Source of the DNA: Cytophagales bacterium
Lineage (GTDB): Bacteria; Bacteroidota; Bacteroidia; Cytophagales; VRUD01
Length of the DNA: 36,370 nucleotides
Direction of reading: 5' to 3'
NCBI GenBank assembly: GCA_019456305.1
Contig: VRUD01000041.1
Coordinates: 1 to 36,370 of the forward strand
Below, piece by piece: positions 8,112-16,418 of the stretch (its first letter is position 1; each line of letters begins with the position of its first letter). Made by a program: the position numbers and the translations under genes. A model generated the notes under the pieces. It did not search any database and was not told where the DNA came from. It saw nothing but the letters and a program-made list of their open reading frames with translations.

Positions 8112-9974
8112 TTAAGTGCCTAAACCTTTCCTGCTCAACTCATCAGCGAGCCTTAAAGAGAGCGCCATTATCGTGATCTGGGGATTAACCCCAGGCGAAT
8201 CAGGGAATACAGAGGCATCACAGACAAAAATCCGTTCGGAACCTATGAGCTTGAGGTTGGTATCAACCACCCTTCCCATCCCGGCAGTCCCCTGTGGATG
8301 AAAACCACTGATCGTCATGCTTTTGGGATGGAAATGTTCGGGTTTTAGTTCATTGAGCTCTTGAAGGCTGCTAAATTCTTTTTGGTGCTTACCGGTTAAC
8401 GGTAAAAGAACACGCTTTGCACCGGCAGCAAAAAATGCTTCTGCAATAAGCAGTATTCCTGCTCCCATATCCCTAACATCATCGGGGTGAAGCTTATAGT
8501 TTATCCACGGGTGAGCATTGACTTCACGCAAACTTCCTTTACTGCGATCACGCAGCATAAGCCCGAAACTTGCCAGTTGATCAGCATGATCCAACCACCA
8601 GTTAAACCTTTTTCCGCTTACTGAAAGTATTGGGCCAATGAGGCTTTTGGGTGCATGCGCTTCTTCAAGTGTAATACGGGGAAGTTCAGGTGGACGGTAG
8701 CCTAAACCTTGTGGGATCCCGTTTTTTCCATGATGAAGATCTGGAAAATATGCAAAGACTTTGGTGGCGGGATGGATTTTTAAGTGCTTGCCTGCCTGCC
8801 TCCAATGAGCGCCAAGATGATTGCTACGCAAAATGCCGGGGGTATATAATGCCCCGCCTGCAATTATTAAACGCTCACAACGTAAAGACCGAACACCATC
8901 AGGGCCTTTAACCTCTACCAGCACACTATCTTTTTTCTCAACTATCTTTACAGCTTTGGTATTAATGAGCAGCCTGGCTCCTGCTTTAACAGCTTGAGGC
9001 AGGTAAGAATAATCCGTACTTAGTTTTGATCCTGTAGGACAACCCAGATAGCAGCGTCCGGAGCCCTGGCATGCAGGTGCATTTCGAGGAAGTACATAGG
9101 CACCGGGTCTGCCTGATGCATTTAAACCCTTTTCAAACAGTATAGCGGATTTTGTGAGTAAAGACCTTGGAAGCACACCTACCCCGATCTGCTTTTCAAC
9201 CGCTTCAATATAGGAATTTAGTGCGCCCCCGGCAAAATTTGTATTTAGTTGCTCGTCCCATATACTTAAACATTCTTTGAGCGGCCTTAAACATGTTCCT
9301 GAATTAACCGATGTGGTACCTCCTACCGTAGAACCTGCCAATACTAATAAAAGTCCCCCGTTTAGCGAAATTGTCAAACCTTGCCCTACGTAGTACTTTT
9401 CTATCATTCGGGGGGCAGCATCCAATTTAATGATCTCTCCCTTTTCAACCACCGTAACTTTCAGTCCTTTACGGCTAAGCTCCAAAGCTGCCGGAGCGCC
9501 CCCTGCACCAGATCCAATGATTATCACATCAGAATAAACGTCTTGTGCAATTGCAGGTGGAGCATATTTTTCTAATGGGTGTTCGGCTAAGCGGTTTGGT
9601 GGTTTTTCTTCGACAAGGACTTCAATCAATGGCGCTAAAACAAAAACACCTGTAAGACGAATTAATGAAACGGTGTGTTCCCTAAGACGCCGTATGAATA
9701 GCTCAAATCTATCATCAGGCAATTTTCCAGCTCTTTTAAATTGAAATAAGATAAAAACAGGTCCAAACCAATTGATAATCCACAAATTAATGAACCATAG
9801 CCAACGATGAGGCGCTGGATACCGTTTAGCACGTTTTTTTGCCTCAATGCTTTTAGCTTTTACCTGGGATTCTGGTATTCCGGACAAAAGAAGCCAGCGG
9901 TCCGTAAAATAATAATGTGGTTTTATTTTCTTTGAGTTATGCAACTTATTACTAATTTTCAAGATAAAGCCCAT
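8112..9974 (-). CDS. GMC-family FAD oxidoreductase, long-chain alcohol oxidase-like
   Basis: 620 aa from the ATG at 9974; a GTG three codons earlier is possible. Residues 1-145 are an N-terminal extension with an aromatic hydrophobic helix (LWFINLWIINWFGPVFILF, about 59-77) and a second hydrophobic stretch (about 108-121). The FAD-binding GSGAGG loop is at about 154-159, followed by a GMC N domain and a cysteine motif GSGRCYLGCPTGSK. The C-terminal GMC domain has HPQGTAGMG and DASVFPDSPGVNPQITIMA with the conserved His/Asn region. The extension plus cysteine motif resemble membrane-associated long-chain fatty alcohol oxidases; a sterol or gluconate-type substrate cannot be excluded. Its start overlaps the end of the upstream GNAT gene by 23 nt, which implies translational coupling. 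Confidence 0.85.
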   Translation of the reverse strand: MGFILKISNKLHNSKKIKPHYYFTDRWLLLSGIPESQVKAKSIEAKKRAKRYPAPHRWLWFINLWIINWFGPVFILFQFKRAGKLPDDRFELFIRRLREHTVSLIRLTGVFVLAPLIEVLVEEKPPNRLAEHPLEKYAPPAIAQDVYSDVIIIGSGAGGAPAALELSRKGLKVTVVEKGEIIKLDAAPRMIEKYYVGQGLTISLNGGLLLVLAGSTVGGTTSVNSGTCLRPLKECLSIWDEQLNTNFAGGALNSYIEAVEKQIGVGVLPRSLLTKSAILFEKGLNASGRPGAYVLPRNAPACQGSGRCYLGCPTGSKLSTDYSYLPQAVKAGARLLINTKAVKIVEKKDSVLVEVKGPDGVRSLRCERLIIAGGALYTPGILRSNHLGAHWRQAGKHLKIHPATKVFAYFPDLHHGKNGIPQGLGYRPPELPRITLEEAHAPKSLIGPILSVSGKRFNWWLDHADQLASFGLMLRDRSKGSLREVNAHPWINYKLHPDDVRDMGAGILLIAEAFFAAGAKRVLLPLTGKHQKEFSSLQELNELKPEHFHPKSMTISGFHPQGTAGMGRVVDTNLKLIGSERIFVCDASVFPDSPGVNPQITIMALSLRLADELSRKGLGT

Positions 9975-10446
9975 AAAAACCACCAGGAATCAATTCACAA
10001 AAAAGCCGCTCTTTAAATTTCAGGCTTTTAAATAATTTTAGGGATGCTGTATTTTTTGCTTTAACCTCGCAATAGGTTTCTATTAATTTTTTTTCTTTTG
10101 AATGAGCAATGAGGTGTTCAACTATTTTTCTGCCAATGCCACTTCTGCGTTTATTTTCATCAACCACGATATCAAGAATATGTATTTTTCCCCAGGCATA
10201 TTGGTTGGTAGCAAATCCAATAACTTTGTCCCCCTCTTTTGCACAAATCACATAATGACCTTTATCTGAGACCATTTTCTTTAGTTCATCGTTAGTGACC
10301 GGATCAATAACACCTTCATCGCTGGCTTTTTTGCCAAGAGCGTGCATTTGGGCAATTTCGTTTTCTGTAGATTTAACGATCTGTAATACTTCCACCGATT
10401 GCGTCCCCGATGGGGTTGGGACAGGTGTAACTGTAAAATTAGTCAT
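9952..10446 (-). CDS. GNAT-family N-acetyltransferase
   Basis: A 164-aa protein with the GNAT acetyl-CoA loop RRSGIGRKIVEHLI (around residues 112-125), preceded by the beta-4 strand KIHILDIVVDENK and followed by ETYCEVKAKNTASLKLFKSLKF, the usual N.A....K/Y..GF end of the fold. The substrate is unknown. The gene ends inside the start of the GMC oxidoreductase (23-nt overlap), so the two are probably cotranscribed. The N-terminal PVPTPSGTQSVEVLQI is low in complexity and a later start is possible. Confidence 0.88.
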   Translation of the reverse strand: MTNFTVTPVPTPSGTQSVEVLQIVKSTENEIAQMHALGKKASDEGVIDPVTNDELKKMVSDKGHYVICAKEGDKVIGFATNQYAWGKIHILDIVVDENKRRSGIGRKIVEHLIAHSKEKKLIETYCEVKAKNTASLKLFKSLKFKERLFCELIPGGFYGLYLEN

Positions 10447-10570
10447 CGTAACTAGACTTTGAGAAGAGCAAATACCATCCTATTATTAATATAAAAATAA
10501 ACCACCACATTATTACTTTTTTAGTCTGTTAATAATAAACTTGCAATTCCGGTAGTTAAACCAATTAAAT

Positions 10571-10674
10571 ACCAGGAAAAAGTCTTAAAAAGCTCAATTT
10601 CAGTCGTCAATCTTCTATCAATATTTTCTATTATTGACCAATGACTAATATTGACTAATGATCATTTTCCTGGT
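10571..10674. repeat. Inverted repeat that overlaps the 3' end of a T9SS gene
   Basis: Bases 10571-10580 are the exact reverse complement of 10665-10674. Inside, TGAC words recur at 10635, 10642 and 10652 (spacings 7 and 10). The right arm lies inside the upstream T9SS gene, whose last residues (IISQY) and stop are encoded by the array sequence. Confidence 0.65.
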
Positions 10675-11430
10675 TACACGACTGCTCTCATTACGCAAGC
10701 TATACAGATAGATACCCGATGGTAAACCCTTTGAAATAAATTCTATCGTATTCACCCCTGCCTTTGCTTTGATATTCTGCCTGTAAACCACTTTGCCTAA
10801 CAAATTATATACTTTAAACTCAACAGCGCTTGCTGTGGGTAAAGAAAATATGATCTCGGTTTTATCAGTGAAGGGGTTGGGGATGGTTTGGACAACAGCA
10901 AATTTTGAAGCCTTGATTTCCTCTATCCCAGTTGCGCAAGAAGGAATTCCAAAACCTGCACTCATAACTACAAGCGTATATTCTTCTACCGAATCTGGTA
11001 CATCAAAAGTAGCACCGGATATAGGTTCTGTAACGTTGGCAGTCAAAAATACCATTAAAGGATGAATTCCAGTATCACCCGCATTAGCTGTGCCTGTGAT
11101 CAACATACAACCATTGCTGTTTCCAGGAAAACTACAGTCACCAGGATTGCAAGCATAAGTGAACGTAGTTGGTAATCCTTTAATAGTATCCAACTTGATA
11201 TAATTTATGTTTAAAAAAAGACCTGAAGTTGGATCAACCGTATCGGGTGGTACTCTTATTTGTATTTCCTGGCAATAAGGAATACCAACTTCAGCGCTAT
11301 CTATCCCGATTGCTGTATCAGGGAAAATACCTGGAGTTGTAATGCTTAAATCAGGGTTGCATATCTGGGCATTTACAACCTGGAATGCCGAAACCCCCAA
11401 AACTATAAGGGTGTAAAGTAATTTTTTCAT
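10645..11430 (-). CDS. Small secreted protein with T9SS type A C-terminal domain
   Basis: 261 aa from the ATG at 11430, which gives a clean signal peptide (MKKLLYTLIVLGVSAFQVVNA then Q). The frame extends 24 nt upstream only to a TTG. The middle (about residues 25-170) has no recognised domain but contains six or more cysteines (ICNPD, PYCQE, YACNPGDCSFPG, NGCM, PSCATG), suggesting disulfides after export. The C-terminal 80 residues are a T9SS sorting domain: QTIPNPFTDKTEI, VEFKVYNLLGKVV, GLPSGIYLYSL and RKMII. The protein is therefore probably exported across the outer membrane and processed or anchored there; its function is not known. The very C-terminus is built from an intergenic repeat array. 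Confidence 0.88.
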   Translation of the reverse strand: MKKLLYTLIVLGVSAFQVVNAQICNPDLSITTPGIFPDTAIGIDSAEVGIPYCQEIQIRVPPDTVDPTSGLFLNINYIKLDTIKGLPTTFTYACNPGDCSFPGNSNGCMLITGTANAGDTGIHPLMVFLTANVTEPISGATFDVPDSVEEYTLVVMSAGFGIPSCATGIEEIKASKFAVVQTIPNPFTDKTEIIFSLPTASAVEFKVYNLLGKVVYRQNIKAKAGVNTIEFISKGLPSGIYLYSLRNESSRVTRKMIISQY

Positions 11431-11485
11431 AATATTTATTGTTTTGTACCCCAATAAGGATGAAGATTAATATTTTTTGCAAAGC

Positions 11486-11544
11486 CCCGCACATAAACTT
11501 GTCCAGCACATAATTTCTTTTTATATGCTGCGGTTATGTGCGGG
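11486..11544. promoter_or_regulatory. 11-bp perfect inverted repeat between divergent genes
   Basis: Bases 11486-11496 (cccgcacataa) are the exact reverse complement of 11534-11544. The 37-bp loop contains a third partial copy of the word (agcacataa). It lies in the 231-bp divergent spacer between the small T9SS gene and the TonB receptor. It could be an operator for either gene, a hairpin in the 5' leader of the T9SS gene, or one more of the window's spacer repeats. I could not place a good TAnnTTTG promoter next to it. Confidence 0.45.
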
Positions 11545-11661
11545 ACAAAGTTACATTAAATAACATTTATTTGGAATAATTTTTATACAAAAATAACAAT
11601 TTTTTTAAAAACTTTAAATTAATTTGTATTATTACGCTTTAATTTCAGACATTCTGATTTA

Positions 11662-14094
11662 ATGAAAAAAATATTTATCTTATTAACAATCGCCTTCAGC
11701 TTGTTCTCTGCCTTGTTGTTTGCACAAAAAAATACCATCAAAGGTAAGATCACAGATGCAAAAACCCAGGAAACATTGGTCGGAGTAAACGTAGTTCTTG
11801 ATGACACATCAGGCACGGCAACTGATTTTAATGGAAATTATGAATTAAAAGTATCAGAAGGGAAGCATACGCTTTTATATCGCTTTATCGGCTACACATC
11901 TCAATTGAAAGTTATAGAAGTAATAGCCGGAAAAACAGTAACAATAGATATTGCCCTGGAAGAAGAAGCTACTGAGTTAGGTACAGTAGTTATTTCTGCA
12001 GGAAAATTTGAACAAAGGATTGAAGATATTACTGTATCTATGGAAGTGATCAAACCAAATATTGTAGAAAATAAAGCTACCACAAACATGGAGACAGTAA
12101 TAGACCAGGTACCTGGCGTACAACTCGTTGATAAAGAGGTACAGATCAGAGGTGGGAGCGGTTATAGTTTCGGGGCCGGAAGCCGGGTTATGATCATGGT
12201 GGATGACATGCCCTTGCTTTCAGGAGACGCTAACAGACCGGAATGGAATTTTTTCCCGTTTGAAAACCTTGAACAAATTGAAATAATAAAAGGTGCATCT
12301 TCTGTGCTGTATGGTTCTTCTGCCCTTAGTGGCGTTATCAACATCAGAACTGCCTATCCAAAAGCGGAACCTCAAACAAAAATAAATATTCAAAGTGGTT
12401 TTTACGATCAGCCACAAAGAAAACATGCTGTTTATTGGGGAGAAGCCAATCCGGTGTTTACAGGGATGAATTTCTTTCATTCCAGGATAATTAATAAAAA
12501 TCTTGACCTGGTGATTGGTGGAAATGTTTATTTAGACGATAGCTATGTCGGAGGCTCGCCTCCGGCAATATCAAATAACGGAGATACTATTCCTGCACAC
12601 AACGGTTCTTTTGAAAATCGTATCAGGCTGAATACCAATTTGAGGTACCGTTCTGAAAAAATTGAAGGGCTTGACTTTGGCGTGAATTTCAATGCCATGT
12701 ATGCACAATTTACCTCCAATCTTCTGGTGCTTGATACAGATACAGGCCTGTATCTTTCTTATCCGGGTGGAATCACCTGCACCTGTCCATCGACTGCCTT
12801 CAATATTGATCCCTTTGTCAATTATAATGACAAGAAAGGCAATAGATATAGTTTGAGAACCAGGGTTTATTATATTGATTTCGATAACGATAATAGACAG
12901 GCCAATCAGTCCACTATATATTTTGGTGAATATCAACATCAAAAACGTTTCAACAAGATCAAGGATTTTACTGCAATAGCCGGCATTATGTCAACTTATA
13001 CGAAGTCAAACGCTGAGATATATAAAGGAAATGAAGACAGCTCAGGTGTAAACACGGCTGCAAACGTTGCCGGTTATTTACAATTAGACAAGAAATTCTA
13101 CGAAAGGATCACGGTTTCTGCCGGGGCAAGACGGGAATATTTTAATGTTAATAATATTGATAAGAGAGCCAAGACGGTTTTTCGTACAGGAGTAAGTGCA
13201 CGGCTTTTAAAAGAAACCTATATGAGAGCTTCTTTTGGACAGGGCTTTCGTTTTCCTACAATATCGGAAAAATATATCATTACAACTGTCGGAGCGATGA
13301 AAGTTTTTCCTAATCCCGATGTAAAAGAAGAAACCAGTTGGAATGCCGAAGTGGGCATCAAACAGGGAATTAAGTTACGCGAATTTTACGGATACCTTGA
13401 TCTGGCTTATTTCAGACAGGAAATAACCAATGCTATTGAATTTAATTTTGGATTGTGGGGTAACAATACCAACCTTTTTAAAATTGCTGAAAATTTTGGA
13501 TTCAAGTCAATAAATGTTGGTAAAGCCAGGATATCAGGATTGGATTTTTCTCTTGTTGGTCATGGAAAGATAGGTAGAATGACTATAAATGTTTTAGCAG
13601 GTCATACATTTACCAACCCTATTGCTCTTACTCCTGATTTAATTATTGATTCAACAAAACGAATAGCTATAAATCCTTTTACTAATGATACTACTATTAT
13701 TAGTAATCAAATATCTTATAAAAGCTCCAGTACTGATACTTCAGGTATACTTAAGTATCGTTTCCAGCATCTGACTAAAGCTGATGTGGAAATTTCTTAT
13801 TCAAAATTTTCATTAGGGATAAGTTTCAGGTACTTCAGTTTTATGAAAAATATTGATAAAGTATTTGAGGATCTTAGTTCACAGGGGAAAAGTTTACCAC
13901 CGGATATAAAAAAATATAGGCAGGAACACAACAAAGGCGACTATTTATTTGATCTACGTGCCTCTTATGAAATGAGTAAATCGTCAAAGATTGCTGTCAT
14001 CATCAAAAATTTGCTGAACCACGAATACATGGTAAGGCCTTTGCAAATCCAACCGCCCAGGACGTTTACCGTGCAGTATACTTTGAAGTTTTAG
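11662..14094 (+). CDS. TonB-dependent outer-membrane receptor with carboxypeptidase-regulatory domain
   Basis: 810 aa. It has a signal peptide (MKKIFILLTIAFSLFSALLFA). Residues about 24-105 are a CarboxypepD_reg-like domain (IKGKITDAKTQETLVGVNV, DFNGNYELKV), residues about 125-235 the plug (IRGGSGYSFGAGSRVMIMVDDMPL, IEIIKGASSVLYGSSALSGVINI), and the rest is a 22-strand-type barrel ending in an aromatic strand (FTVQYTLKF, terminal Phe). There is no SusD partner, so polysaccharide uptake is not indicated; siderophore, cobalamin or another chelate is more likely, but the ligand cannot be read from sequence. I see no cobalamin riboswitch upstream. A short palindrome, CGGAGGC-tc-GCCTCCG (12549-12564), codes for GGSPP in a barrel loop and may be a small repeat insertion. 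Confidence 0.93.
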   Translation: MKKIFILLTIAFSLFSALLFAQKNTIKGKITDAKTQETLVGVNVVLDDTSGTATDFNGNYELKVSEGKHTLLYRFIGYTSQLKVIEVIAGKTVTIDIALEEEATELGTVVISAGKFEQRIEDITVSMEVIKPNIVENKATTNMETVIDQVPGVQLVDKEVQIRGGSGYSFGAGSRVMIMVDDMPLLSGDANRPEWNFFPFENLEQIEIIKGASSVLYGSSALSGVINIRTAYPKAEPQTKINIQSGFYDQPQRKHAVYWGEANPVFTGMNFFHSRIINKNLDLVIGGNVYLDDSYVGGSPPAISNNGDTIPAHNGSFENRIRLNTNLRYRSEKIEGLDFGVNFNAMYAQFTSNLLVLDTDTGLYLSYPGGITCTCPSTAFNIDPFVNYNDKKGNRYSLRTRVYYIDFDNDNRQANQSTIYFGEYQHQKRFNKIKDFTAIAGIMSTYTKSNAEIYKGNEDSSGVNTAANVAGYLQLDKKFYERITVSAGARREYFNVNNIDKRAKTVFRTGVSARLLKETYMRASFGQGFRFPTISEKYIITTVGAMKVFPNPDVKEETSWNAEVGIKQGIKLREFYGYLDLAYFRQEITNAIEFNFGLWGNNTNLFKIAENFGFKSINVGKARISGLDFSLVGHGKIGRMTINVLAGHTFTNPIALTPDLIIDSTKRIAINPFTNDTTIISNQISYKSSSTDTSGILKYRFQHLTKADVEISYSKFSLGISFRYFSFMKNIDKVFEDLSSQGKSLPPDIKKYRQEHNKGDYLFDLRASYEMSKSSKIAVIIKNLLNHEYMVRPLQIQPPRTFTVQYTLKF

Positions 14095-14151
14095 AAAAAG
14101 TATTATTTTATAATTTGTCCTATGATAGATAATTAAAAGCAATTTTTCAGA

Positions 14152-14276
14152 ACTATGACAATGACTATGACTAATAACCATGACGATGACGAAATTACAT
14201 TTATTGTAATAAGTTTTAACCATAGTCATCGTAATAATCAGAATAAAATTGTAATGGTTATGGTCATAGTCATTGT
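14152..14276. repeat. Inverted ATGAC hexamer array upstream of the ceramidase-like gene
   Basis: ATGAC words recur every 6 nt at 14155, 14161 and 14167, and again at 14180 and 14186. Bases 14158-14171 are the exact reverse complement of 14263-14276 (14 bp). The array fills the 236-bp spacer between the TonB receptor and the ceramidase-like gene and could be a transcript-end hairpin for the receptor. Confidence 0.8.
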
Positions 14277-14330
14277 AATAGTTATAGTAAGTATAAGTCA
14301 TTGCTATACACAAAGTTATCATTAAAACAA

Positions 14331-16232
14331 ATGATAGAGACAGGAACCGCCAAAACCAACATCACCACATTTAAAAAAGGCGTAGGCATGATGGGATACG
14401 GACAATATTCCCAGAAAGTAGAAGGCGTAGAAACTGATCTGTTTGCCCGTGCATTTGTTTTTCTGGATACTGCTACAAAGAAAAAAACCGCTTTTGTAAA
14501 TGTCGAAATTTGTTTCATTACTATCTCTATTAAAAGCGCAGTAATTAAAAAGCTGCAAAAGGAATATCCCCAATCAGGACTTAATTTTGATAACGTAATG
14601 TTAACTGCCCAGCATACGCACAGCGCCCCCGGAGGTTATTCCCATTATCCATTTTATAATTTCAGCATTCCCGGGTTTGTTACCGAAGTTTTTCAAACAA
14701 TTGTAGATGGGATCGTGGATGCCATTATTAAAGCCGAAAAAGCAACCAAACCCTCCAATATTTATATCGGAAACGGGACATTTGAACCAGAAATCCAGGT
14801 GGCTTTCAACCGTTCCATAAAAGCATACAATGCTAACCCCGATGTTGAAAGATTAGATGAAAAAGACAATCACCTTGCAACAGACAGGGAAATGATATTG
14901 ATGAGAATAGACGGAATGGATGGCAAAAGTATAGGAATGATCAATTGGTTTGGGGTTCATACCACCAGCATTGGAAATGATAACAAAAAAATTTCTTCAG
15001 ATAACAAAGGTTATGCCTCAACATATTTTGAAGAAAGCAACTCCTATGCCAGCCCCCCTCTAACTCCCCCCAAAGGGGGGAGAACTGGCCAACACTTTAC
15101 CCTTCCCCAAGGCAAAAGCGATGACAAAGTCCCCCCTTTGGGGGGATTTAGGGGGGCTGGGGATTTAGGGGAGGCTGTTACAGCTATTTTTGCCCAGGGA
15201 CCTTGCGGAGACGTAAGTCCGAATTACATTTGGGATGCGAAAAGAAAAAAATTGAGGGGAAAATATGAAGATGATCATGAAAGCGCGAAGTATAATGGTA
15301 AACTTCAATATACTAAAGCTAAAGAAATTTACCTGTCTGCCGTACAGGCAGGTGAACAGGCAGCAAAAAATGATCCTGTAAACGAAAAAGGGTATGAATG
15401 GCGAGGGATTGATTACGGGTTGATGTACGTAGATTTTTCAAAAGTATTCATAGACCCTGAATTTGTAGCTCGGATTGGTAATCCGAGAGGGGATAAACAA
15501 GAGAAAAAAACCGGTTCGCCTTGCCTGGGAGTGAGCTTTTTCCTGGGTCACCCTACTGATGGTAAAGGTATGCCGGATTCATTGGGGTATCTTTCTATAT
15601 TTCTATGTACATTTATCAAATTGTCTGACTATTTTAAGGCAATCTTTTCATCTAAAAACAAGAGAGACAAAATATTTGAAAAGTACAAAATACAAGGCAG
15701 AAAATATATAATGGCTGAAACCGCTGAAAGAAAAATGCTGGGTATCCGCAATATAAATTATCTGATGGTTCCTTCCTGGGTTGACAAAAGTTTTGCCACA
15801 TTTAAAAAACAATACAGAATCGGAGCGCTCAATGACAAGCCCTGGACGCCACAGATCCTGCCGTTGCAAATTATAATAATCGCCAATATAGCAATTGCCG
15901 GAATACCTACTGAAATTACTACCGTAGCCGGCAGAAGGCTAAAAAAAACAATTCATGAAATTTTAAAACAAAGAGGAGTCAAGCAGGTGATCTTATCACC
16001 TTATGCCAATGCTTATTCCGGTTACATAACAACCTTCGAAGAATACCAGGTTCAGTGCTATGAAGGCGGACACACTGTTTTCGGTGAATGGACGCTTGCT
16101 GCTTTTCAAACCAAATTTAAGCAATTAGCTAATGAAATGTTAAAAAAGGAGCCCGAAAGAAACCTGGATACCGCAACCAAGCCTGTAGAGTTTAGCGAAG
16201 AAGAATTGAAAAAAAGAAGCTTTAGCATGTAA
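14331..16232 (+). CDS. Neutral/alkaline ceramidase-like hydrolase with repeat insertions
   Basis: 633 aa from the ATG at 14331; the frame upstream reaches only a TTG. Family signatures in order are GMMGYGQ near the N-terminus, AQHTHSAPGGYSHY (zinc-binding His region), NWFGVHTTSIGNDNKKISSDNKGYAS, FAQGPCGDVSPN (the GDVSPN motif carries the nucleophilic Ser in neutral ceramidases) and, near the end, GIPTEITTVAGRRLKKTI and YANAYSGYITTFEEYQVQCYEGG. Known reaction: hydrolysis of the amide bond of ceramide to sphingoid base and fatty acid, which would fit a sphingolipid-making Bacteroidota. The substrate here is inferred. Odd points are the absence of a visible signal peptide and at least two in-frame repeat insertions: one of about 40 codons between YFEES and AIFAQG, and a short one giving ARIGNPR. 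All the core motifs I looked for are intact. Confidence 0.85.
   Translation: MIETGTAKTNITTFKKGVGMMGYGQYSQKVEGVETDLFARAFVFLDTATKKKTAFVNVEICFITISIKSAVIKKLQKEYPQSGLNFDNVMLTAQHTHSAPGGYSHYPFYNFSIPGFVTEVFQTIVDGIVDAIIKAEKATKPSNIYIGNGTFEPEIQVAFNRSIKAYNANPDVERLDEKDNHLATDREMILMRIDGMDGKSIGMINWFGVHTTSIGNDNKKISSDNKGYASTYFEESNSYASPPLTPPKGGRTGQHFTLPQGKSDDKVPPLGGFRGAGDLGEAVTAIFAQGPCGDVSPNYIWDAKRKKLRGKYEDDHESAKYNGKLQYTKAKEIYLSAVQAGEQAAKNDPVNEKGYEWRGIDYGLMYVDFSKVFIDPEFVARIGNPRGDKQEKKTGSPCLGVSFFLGHPTDGKGMPDSLGYLSIFLCTFIKLSDYFKAIFSSKNKRDKIFEKYKIQGRKYIMAETAERKMLGIRNINYLMVPSWVDKSFATFKKQYRIGALNDKPWTPQILPLQIIIIANIAIAGIPTEITTVAGRRLKKTIHEILKQRGVKQVILSPYANAYSGYITTFEEYQVQCYEGGHTVFGEWTLAAFQTKFKQLANEMLKKEPERNLDTATKPVEFSEEELKKRSFSM
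15049..15160. repeat. In-frame C/G-run palindromic insertion in ceramidase-like gene
   Basis: The outer arms 15049-15059 and 15150-15160 are exact 11-bp reverse complements. Inside are two smaller perfect hairpins: 15064-15071 with 15075-15082 (8 bp, loop aaa) and 15131-15136 with 15140-15145 (6 bp, loop ttt). It is translated as a Pro/Gly-rich peptide (PPLTPPKGG then PPLGGFRGAG) in a place where the family has only a short link before FAQ..GDVSPN. Confidence 0.85.
15331..15353. repeat. CCTGTCTGCC palindrome, copy 1 (in CDS)
   Basis: The 9-bp arms (15331-15339 and 15345-15353) pair with one mismatch. A nearly identical copy, lacking two loop bases, lies in the spacer after this gene at 16336-16355. 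In the gene it reads as LSAVQAG; whether it is an insertion cannot be decided here. Confidence 0.6.
15469..15487. repeat. Short palindromic insertion coding ARIGNPR
   Basis: CTCGGATT (15469-15476) and AATCCGAG (15480-15487) are exact 8-bp arms around a 3-base loop. The peptide ARIGNPR lies between EFV and GDKQEKK, just before the conserved GVSFFLGHPTDGKG segment. The string recurs in my memory as a repeat-derived peptide in other Bacteroidota proteins. Confidence 0.6.
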
Positions 16233-16278
16233 TATGGAAAATGGATAAATAAGCGGTAAAGTAGTAGGAAGTAGTCAG

Positions 16279-16355
16279 TTGACTATTGACGGTTGACAAT
16301 TACTATGACTATGACAGTTGATAGTGTAATGATTTGCCTGTCTGCCACAGGCAGG
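16279..16355. repeat. TTGAC/ATGAC word array plus CCTGTCTGCC palindrome, copy 2
   Basis: TTGAC recurs with an exact 7-nt period at 16279, 16286 and 16293; then ATGAC recurs with a 6-nt period at 16305 and 16311. A GC-rich palindrome follows at 16336-16352 (gcctgt/acaggc arms), matching 15331-15353. It lies in the 186-bp spacer between the convergent ceramidase-like and YCF48/PKD genes. Confidence 0.7.
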
Positions 16356-16418
16356 TAAATAAGTAAAGTAATTTTATACTTGAGGGGCAGGTGGAAACAC
16401 TTGCCTCCACTCCGTAAA

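Noticed and set aside
8780-8812. GMC oxidoreductase stretch with tgcctgcctgcc as another insertion
   Set aside because: The coded segment (QAGKHLKIHPATK) fits the normal GMC motif at this place, so it may be native sequence.
11567-11579. TTATT-tgg-AATAA as a Fur-type box before the TonB receptor
   Set aside because: Too short and AT-rich to stand out from the background of this spacer.
12571-12942. 123-codon antisense ORF inside the TonB receptor gene
   Set aside because: No recognisable domain, and the opposite strand is a complete conserved receptor; it is a shadow frame.
14301-14330. TTG start for the ceramidase-like protein
   Set aside because: Adds ten residues of no family character, close to a repeat array; the ATG at 14331 fits the family start better.
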